From positions 1 through 6,063 of the forward strand of contig JAQSYB010000125.1 in the NCBI GenBank assembly GCA_029256365.1: a DNA stretch of 6,063 bases, in the 5' to 3' direction. Below the pieces are notes generated by a model. The model was given only the letters and a program-made list of their open reading frames with translations, was not told the DNA's origin and did no database searches. The DNA comes from Clostridia bacterium (GTDB lineage: Bacteria; Bacillota; Clostridia; Lutisporales; Lutisporaceae). Below, piece by piece: positions 5,689 through 6,063 of this stretch (position 1 is the first letter of the stretch; every line of letters starts with the position of its first letter). The position numbers were made by a program, and so were the translations under genes.

Positions 5689-6063
5689 TTAAGTCGTTCC
5701 CAGCCTTTCACAATCTATACTTCCCTGTTTCATTTGCAAGTGTCTCGCATATTTTGCTTCCTCAATTAAATGGGTTGCATGGGTTGTAATAATTACTGCT
5801 GTGCTTTGATCGCGGAAGGATGTTAATAGCTCTAAAATGTTTAAAGCATTGTCTTTATCCAGATTTCCAGTAGGCTCGTCCGCTAATATCAATGCCGGCT
5901 TCCTTGCCACCGCTCTTGCGATGGCTATTCTTTGACATTCTCCCCATGACAGATTATCAACCAAGGACAATGCCTTGTGCTCTAAGCCCACCCTTTTTAT
6001 TGCGTTTTCGGCACTTTCTTTTAATTGATTTGCTGGGATGTTTAAAAATCTCATACCCAGCAT
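5689..6063 (-). CDS. ftsE: FtsE-like ABC ATPase, C-terminal part (5' end outside window)
   Basis: These are the last 124 residues of a cytoplasmic ABC ATPase, followed at once by ftsX. Present are the signature motif, here LSWGECQR (residues 38-45 of the fragment), Walker B plus catalytic Glu (ALILADE, 57-63), the D-loop (GNLD, 66-69) and the switch His (H95 in TTHATH). The Glu in LSxGE and the DEPTGNLD run are typical of FtsE. The ATG at the right edge reads as MLGM, which sits inside the helical domain of this family, so it is an internal Met. About 100 residues with Walker A and the Q-loop should lie beyond base 6063, given a usual length near 228. The FtsE name rests largely on the adjacent FtsX. 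The Trp in the signature is unusual. Confidence 0.82.
   Translation of the reverse strand: MLGMRFLNIPANQLKESAENAIKRVGLEHKALSLVDNLSWGECQRIAIARAVARKPALILADEPTGNLDKDNALNILELLTSFRDQSTAVIITTHATHLIEEAKYARHLQMKQGSIDCERLGTT

Overview
The window looks like chromosomal DNA of a low-GC Gram-positive bacterium, most likely a member of Clostridia. The bases are AT-rich, start codons follow strong purine-rich Shine-Dalgarno sites (AGGAGG, AGGGGG, GGAGG), terminators are hairpins with T-tracts, and the proteins resemble firmicute families. The species cannot be named from the sequence alone. No rRNA, tRNA, CRISPR array, insertion sequence or phage gene is visible.

Left part (1-3034, + strand): the C-terminal half of a LytS-type sensor histidine kinase, which enters from the left edge; a complete LytTR-family response regulator; and a CstA-family transporter. 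This order matches sensor/regulator/transporter modules such as BtsS-BtsR-BtsT of enterobacteria, where the kinase senses external pyruvate and the regulator switches on a CstA-family pyruvate importer. The likely reading is a carbon-starvation or pyruvate-uptake unit. A hairpin terminator overlaps the regulator's stop codon, so the transporter probably uses its own promoter. That promoter has a perfect TATAAT and a poor -35 box. Just upstream lie a 12-bp-period near-tandem repeat and, overlapping it, a strong match to a CcpA cre box. These suggest activation by the regulator and catabolite repression at one site.

Middle part (3046-4791): after a strong terminator comes a monocistronic gene for an FAD-dependent oxidoreductase (DAO fold) fused to a C-terminal Rieske [2Fe-2S] domain, similar in architecture to B. 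subtilis YhfW. Its substrate is unknown. It ends at a GC-rich hairpin shared with the convergent operon.

Right part (4798-6063, - strand): ftsX and the 3' part of ftsE, the FtsEX ABC-type complex that couples cell division or elongation to peptidoglycan hydrolases at the membrane. The FtsE stop codon abuts the FtsX start codon. FtsE runs off the right edge, so its Walker A and Q-loop lie outside the window. Its signature motif reads LSWGE instead of LSGGE.

Nothing here clearly forms an undescribed system. The most interesting parts are the regulatory DNA in front of cstA and the FAD-Rieske fusion.
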